64,000 nt of DNA from Acidobacteriota bacterium. GTDB lineage: Bacteria; Acidobacteriota; Vicinamibacteria; Vicinamibacterales; UBA823. The DNA lies in NCBI GenBank assembly GCA_002730525.1, contig PCAK01000008.1, positions 1 through 64,000 on the forward strand. The letters run 5' to 3'. The translations under genes and the position numbers were made by a program. The notes beneath the pieces were generated by a model that saw only the letters and a list, made by a program, of their open reading frames with translations, ran no database searches and had not been told where the DNA came from. This document shows, in pieces, positions 60,868 to 64,000 of this stretch (position 1 is the first letter of the stretch; the number at the start of each line of letters is the position of its first letter).

Positions 60868-62226
60868 CTATGTCTGCCGAATCAGCGCCAGTACTTCGTC
60901 CCGCTTCGCCGCCATTAGGTCTGGCGTCGTGCCCTCGAGATTCAGACGGAGGAGCGGTTCGGTGTTCGACGGGCGAACGTTGAAATGCCAGTCAGCGTAG
61001 TCCACCGAGAGTCCGTCCATCCGGTGCTGAGCGCCGTCGGCGTAACGAGCGGCGAGTTGGTCGAGCTTGGTGGCGACCACCCCTGCGCTATCGAGCTCGG
61101 TGTTGATTTCGCCGGAGATGAAATAGCGGGCCCTGAGCGGCGCCAGGAGATCGCTGAGCGTTGCCTTCCGCTTGGACATCAACTCGAGGATCAGCAGCGC
61201 TGGAATGAAGCCATTGTCCGCGAACCCGTTCTCGCGAAAGTAATAGTGCCCGGTTACTTCTCCTCCGAAGACGGCGTCTGCGCTACGCATCCGCTGCTTG
61301 AAGAAGGCATGGCCGACGCGATTCATCAGCGCGGTGCCGCCACGCTCGGCCACGATGTCGGGCACAGCTCGGCTCGCACGGACGTCGTACACGATGGTGG
61401 CGCCAGGCTGTTTGAGCAGAAAGGCTTCGGCGAGGAGTGCCGTGACAAAGTCGCCCGGCACGAAGGCACCCTCGCCATCGACAAAAAAGCAACGATCGGC
61501 GTCGCCGTCCCACGCGATGCCCGCATCGGCGCCAGTGTCCAGCACGGCGGCAACGAGATCCTGCCGGTTCGCCTCGATCAGCGGGTTGGCTTCATGGTTC
61601 GAAAACGTCCCGTCGAGTTCGAAGCAGAGCCGCGTCGTGTCGCAGGGCAGCGCGTCGAAGAGTCGGGGGGCGACCACGCCGGCCATGCCGCTGCCGGCAT
61701 CGAGGACCAACCGAGACGATGTCATCGCCTCCAGGTCGATGAACGACAGGACATGCGGGAGATACCGCTCGAGGATGTCGGCTTCGCTGCGGCTGCCGGC
61801 CATCGGTGAAGGCGCCGGCACGGCGTCGCTCAGGATCATGTCTCGTATGTCACAGATACCGGCATCGCCGCTGAGCGGAACGGCACCTCGACCCACAAGC
61901 TTGATTCCGTTGTATTGCTTCGGGTTGTGGGACGCCGTGATTTCGACGCCACCGTCGTGCTCGTCCTCGATCACGGCGGAGTACAGCATGTCGGTGCCGA
62001 TCAGGCCGTAATCGACGACGTCGGCGCCCTGCCGGAGGGCGCCGGCGACGAAGGCCTCCTTCAGGACTGGAGACGACAGTCGCATGTCGCGTCCAACGGC
62101 GATTCGCCGGGCACCCAGGTAGGCCACGAACGCACGTCCGATTTGCTCCGCCGCAGTCTCGTTGAACTCGCCGGGGTAGACGCCTCGGACGTCGTAGGCT
62201 TTGAAGATCTCCCTGAGCACGTTCAA
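60868..62226 (-). CDS. Phosphomannomutase/phosphoglucomutase, 452 aa
   Basis: An alpha-D-phosphohexomutase: FKAYDVRGVYPGEFNE at the start, the phosphoserine loop EITASHNPKQYNG, the metal site AWDGDADRCFFVD and the sugar-binding EVTGHYYF, then RPSNTEPLLRLNLEG for phosphate contact. It makes mannose-1-phosphate or glucose-1-phosphate for nucleotide-sugar synthesis. Its partner pyrophosphorylase lies 45 bp upstream on the same strand. Mannose or glucose preference cannot be fixed. Confidence 0.94.
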   Translation of the reverse strand: MNVLREIFKAYDVRGVYPGEFNETAAEQIGRAFVAYLGARRIAVGRDMRLSSPVLKEAFVAGALRQGADVVDYGLIGTDMLYSAVIEDEHDGGVEITASHNPKQYNGIKLVGRGAVPLSGDAGICDIRDMILSDAVPAPSPMAGSRSEADILERYLPHVLSFIDLEAMTSSRLVLDAGSGMAGVVAPRLFDALPCDTTRLCFELDGTFSNHEANPLIEANRQDLVAAVLDTGADAGIAWDGDADRCFFVDGEGAFVPGDFVTALLAEAFLLKQPGATIVYDVRASRAVPDIVAERGGTALMNRVGHAFFKQRMRSADAVFGGEVTGHYYFRENGFADNGFIPALLILELMSKRKATLSDLLAPLRARYFISGEINTELDSAGVVATKLDQLAARYADGAQHRMDGLSVDYADWHFNVRPSNTEPLLRLNLEGTTPDLMAAKRDEVLALIRQT

Positions 62227-62271
62227 TGGCTAGCTCCGTTTCGCCGAATCGGGGGAGGCACGATCACGTGG

Positions 62272-63336
62272 TCACGACCCCAAGCGACCGTACTCCGTGA
62301 TCACCGACTTGTCCCCGAGGATGGTGCCGGCATCGATGATGGAATGCTCGCCGATCTGGCATCCGCGGCCGAGGATGGCGTCTGAGACGACGGCCCCGGA
62401 CTCGACCTCGCCGTAGGGCCAGAGGATTGCGCCGCTCAGCCGGGCCCTCTCCTTGATCTTGCAGTCCCGACCCAGGACCGTGTACGGCCCGATCTGTGCG
62501 TCGGCCTTGATCGTCACGCCCTCATCGATAAAGCAAGGGCCCTCGAGGCGGGCACCTGGCTCGATCTTGGCGGTCTTGGCGACGATGGCTGTGCCGGCGG
62601 CGCGGTGTCCGAACGGGGCCGCGGCGAAGCGGCCATCCATGATGTCGCGATGAACCTGCCGGTACTTCTCGGGCGTGCCGATGTCGATCCAGTAGCCACT
62701 CGAGACATACGCGATGAATCGTTCACCGCGCTCGATCAGTGACGGGAAGTAGCTTCGCTCGATCGACCAATTCGTTTCCTTGGGAATACGGTCGAGCGTG
62801 TCGGGTTCCAGGATGTAGATGCCCGCGTTGATGGTGTTACAGGTGATCTCGTTCGCTTTGGGCTTCTCCAGGAAGCGCCTCACATTGCCGTCGTCGTCGG
62901 TTTCGACGAGGCCATACGCCGACGGATTCTCGACCGGTGAGAGCACGATGGTCGCGCGGGCCTCGCGTTCACGGTGCAGCCGGAGTACTGCGGCAAGGTC
63001 GATTTGGGTCAGCACGTCGCCGTTGAACACGATGACGGCGTCGTCCAGATACTGCTCGGCATACTTGACCGCTCCAGCAGTGCCCAGGGGCGCGGGTTCG
63101 ACGACGTAGCGGATCTTCACGCCGAGGTCGCGGCCGTCTCCGATGAGGTCCTCGATGCGGCCGGGCTGGTAATTCAGGCTCAGGATGACCTCGTCGATCG
63201 ACGGAATCTGTCTGAGTAGATCGAGTTGGTACAAGAGGAATGGTCGATTGAAGATCGGGACGATCGGTTTCGGTGTGTGAAGTGTCAACGGGCGGAGACG
63301 CGTGCCCTTGCCGCCGGCGAGAAGGATAGCCTTCAC
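62272..63336 (-). CDS. Sugar-1-phosphate nucleotidyltransferase (GDP-mannose pyrophosphorylase type), 354 aa
   Basis: The nucleotide loop ILLAGGKGTRLRPLTLHTPK is complete. VFNGDVLTQIDL gives the metal Asp and FLEKPKANEITCNTINAGIY the sugar site. The C-terminal 100 residues form a left-handed beta-helix (hexapeptide repeats such as DAQIGPYTVLGRDCKI). This build is that of GDP-mannose pyrophosphorylases, though glucose-1-phosphate enzymes are close. It is cotranscribed with the mutase at 60868. Confidence 0.9.
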   Translation of the reverse strand: MKAILLAGGKGTRLRPLTLHTPKPIVPIFNRPFLLYQLDLLRQIPSIDEVILSLNYQPGRIEDLIGDGRDLGVKIRYVVEPAPLGTAGAVKYAEQYLDDAVIVFNGDVLTQIDLAAVLRLHREREARATIVLSPVENPSAYGLVETDDDGNVRRFLEKPKANEITCNTINAGIYILEPDTLDRIPKETNWSIERSYFPSLIERGERFIAYVSSGYWIDIGTPEKYRQVHRDIMDGRFAAAPFGHRAAGTAIVAKTAKIEPGARLEGPCFIDEGVTIKADAQIGPYTVLGRDCKIKERARLSGAILWPYGEVESGAVVSDAILGRGCQIGEHSIIDAGTILGDKSVITEYGRLGS

Positions 63337-63429
63337 CTCAGCCTCCTGGCGTCGTGAGGCGCGAAGGCGGCTTGTTGGCGAGGATCGTCCGCGCTACAAT
63401 ATCGCCGCGACGGCACCGCGTGCGCCCAG

Positions 63430-63984
63430 ATGAATCTTCCTAATTCGTTGACGCTCGGCCGCATCTTTCTGATTCCACTGCTCGTCGTCGTCCTTTTGAC
63501 GAGGTTTGAGGGTCGCATGATTCTCGGGGTTCGTAAAGAACTCGTAGGTGCGCTGATCTTCGTGTTAGCCGCCGGCACCGACTGGCTCGACGGCTATCTG
63601 GCTCGGCGCCGCGGTCAGGTGACCACCCTCGGACAGTTGATGGATCCGCTCGCCGACAAACTGCTTATCACGGCGGCGTTCGTCTCGCTGGTGGCCCTGG
63701 ACCTAGCGCCGGCATGGATGGTGGCCGTGATTCTCGGCCGGGAACTCGGGGTGACCGTCTTGCGCAGCGTGGCCTACTCGCGCGGCGTCACTATCGCGGC
63801 ATCCCCGCTGGGAAAAGTAAAGATGGTGACCGAGGTCGTGGCCATCGTCCTGCTGATTCTGGGCGGAGACTACCTGCCACAACTCTTCGTCGTGGGGCAG
63901 GTCGCGCTGTGGGGCGTGCTGGTCGCGGCGCTGCTGTCCGCGCTCGACTACTACCGCCGCTTCAGCCACGTCATCAATCGCTGA
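63430..63984 (+). CDS. pgsA: CDP-diacylglycerol-glycerol-3-phosphate 3-phosphatidyltransferase
   Basis: An integral membrane enzyme making phosphatidylglycerol phosphate. The signature TDWLDGYLARRRGQVTTLGQ continues LMDPLADKLLI, a full CDP-alcohol transferase motif. NLPNSLTLGRIFLIPLLVV at the start and GREL followed by the VTVLRSVA segment are typical of PgsA. At 184 residues it is of normal size. A paralogue is at 29916-30470. Confidence 0.92.
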   Translation: MNLPNSLTLGRIFLIPLLVVVLLTRFEGRMILGVRKELVGALIFVLAAGTDWLDGYLARRRGQVTTLGQLMDPLADKLLITAAFVSLVALDLAPAWMVAVILGRELGVTVLRSVAYSRGVTIAASPLGKVKMVTEVVAIVLLILGGDYLPQLFVVGQVALWGVLVAALLSALDYYRRFSHVINR

Positions 63985-64000
63985 GTCAACCGCAGCCCAG

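Overview
The window reads as a high-GC chromosome segment, most likely from the Acidobacteriota (Vicinamibacteria-like). Supporting signs are the Ser/Thr-kinase start style seen in a remnant (MPLTRGTRLGPYAIES), an acidobacterial-type VWFA-related secreted protein, two bactofilins, and many basic Lys/Ala- or Arg-rich protein tails. Assignment is by family resemblance only. No rRNA or CRISPR array was seen.

Layout. (1) 262-7050: an accessory island between an intact tRNA-Lys gene and an exact 37-bp copy of the tRNA's 5' part. It holds a broken PH-domain gene, a PD-(D/E)XK-like protein, a secreted protein, a zinc-ribbon membrane protein, a Ser/Thr-kinase stub, an HNH nuclease overlapping a methyltransferase, and a secreted nuclease with Excalibur repeats. 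No integrase is visible in it. (2) 7.1-30.5 kb: backbone and metabolic genes. These are a sulfatase/arginase pair, three consecutive genes with histone-like or basic tails, a VWA protein, an orphan DNA methyltransferase, a D-Ala-D-Ala peptidase, fdhE, glgA, trxA-trxB, mnmA with a cysteine desulfurase, a bactofilin, a SAM hydrolase, an acyl-CoA dehydrogenase, glpX, tsaC-hflX, a TPR/SLH lipoprotein and a phosphatidyltransferase. (3) 31.0-43.2 kb: a surface-polysaccharide locus. UDP-glucose dehydrogenase, UDP-xylose synthase and GalE make nucleotide sugars, a polyprenyl glycosylphosphotransferase starts the lipid-linked chain, five glycosyltransferases extend it, and an MsbA-type ABC exporter is a candidate flippase. 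(4) 43.2-52.3 kb: a dense housekeeping run (yicC, gmk, coaBC, type-4 uracil-DNA glycosylase, priA, a site-2 protease, HU, der, a MerR-type regulator, tRNA-Pro). (5) 52.3-60.7 kb: a second accessory region ending in excisionase and tyrosine integrase genes against the 3' end of tRNA-Gly. It contains a Sel1/lipoprotein locus split at a G8 tract, a second bactofilin, an amidohydrolase 3' fragment, a glycosyltransferase, an IS3-family element with a canonical -1 frameshift heptamer, and a broken RepA-like ATPase. (6) 60.8-64 kb: phosphomannomutase/phosphoglucomutase, a sugar-nucleotide pyrophosphorylase (both likely supplying the polysaccharide locus) and a second phosphatidyltransferase.

The two accessory regions share two dispersed repeats. 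A 30-bp sequence occurs at 964-993, 1974-2003 and 54733-54762, each time downstream of a minus-strand gene. A 20-bp promoter-like sequence occurs at 3329-3348 and 57090-57109. This is the most unusual structural signal in the window and suggests both regions drew cargo from one pool. Promoters in the backbone repeatedly look like extended -10 elements (TGNTANNNT).
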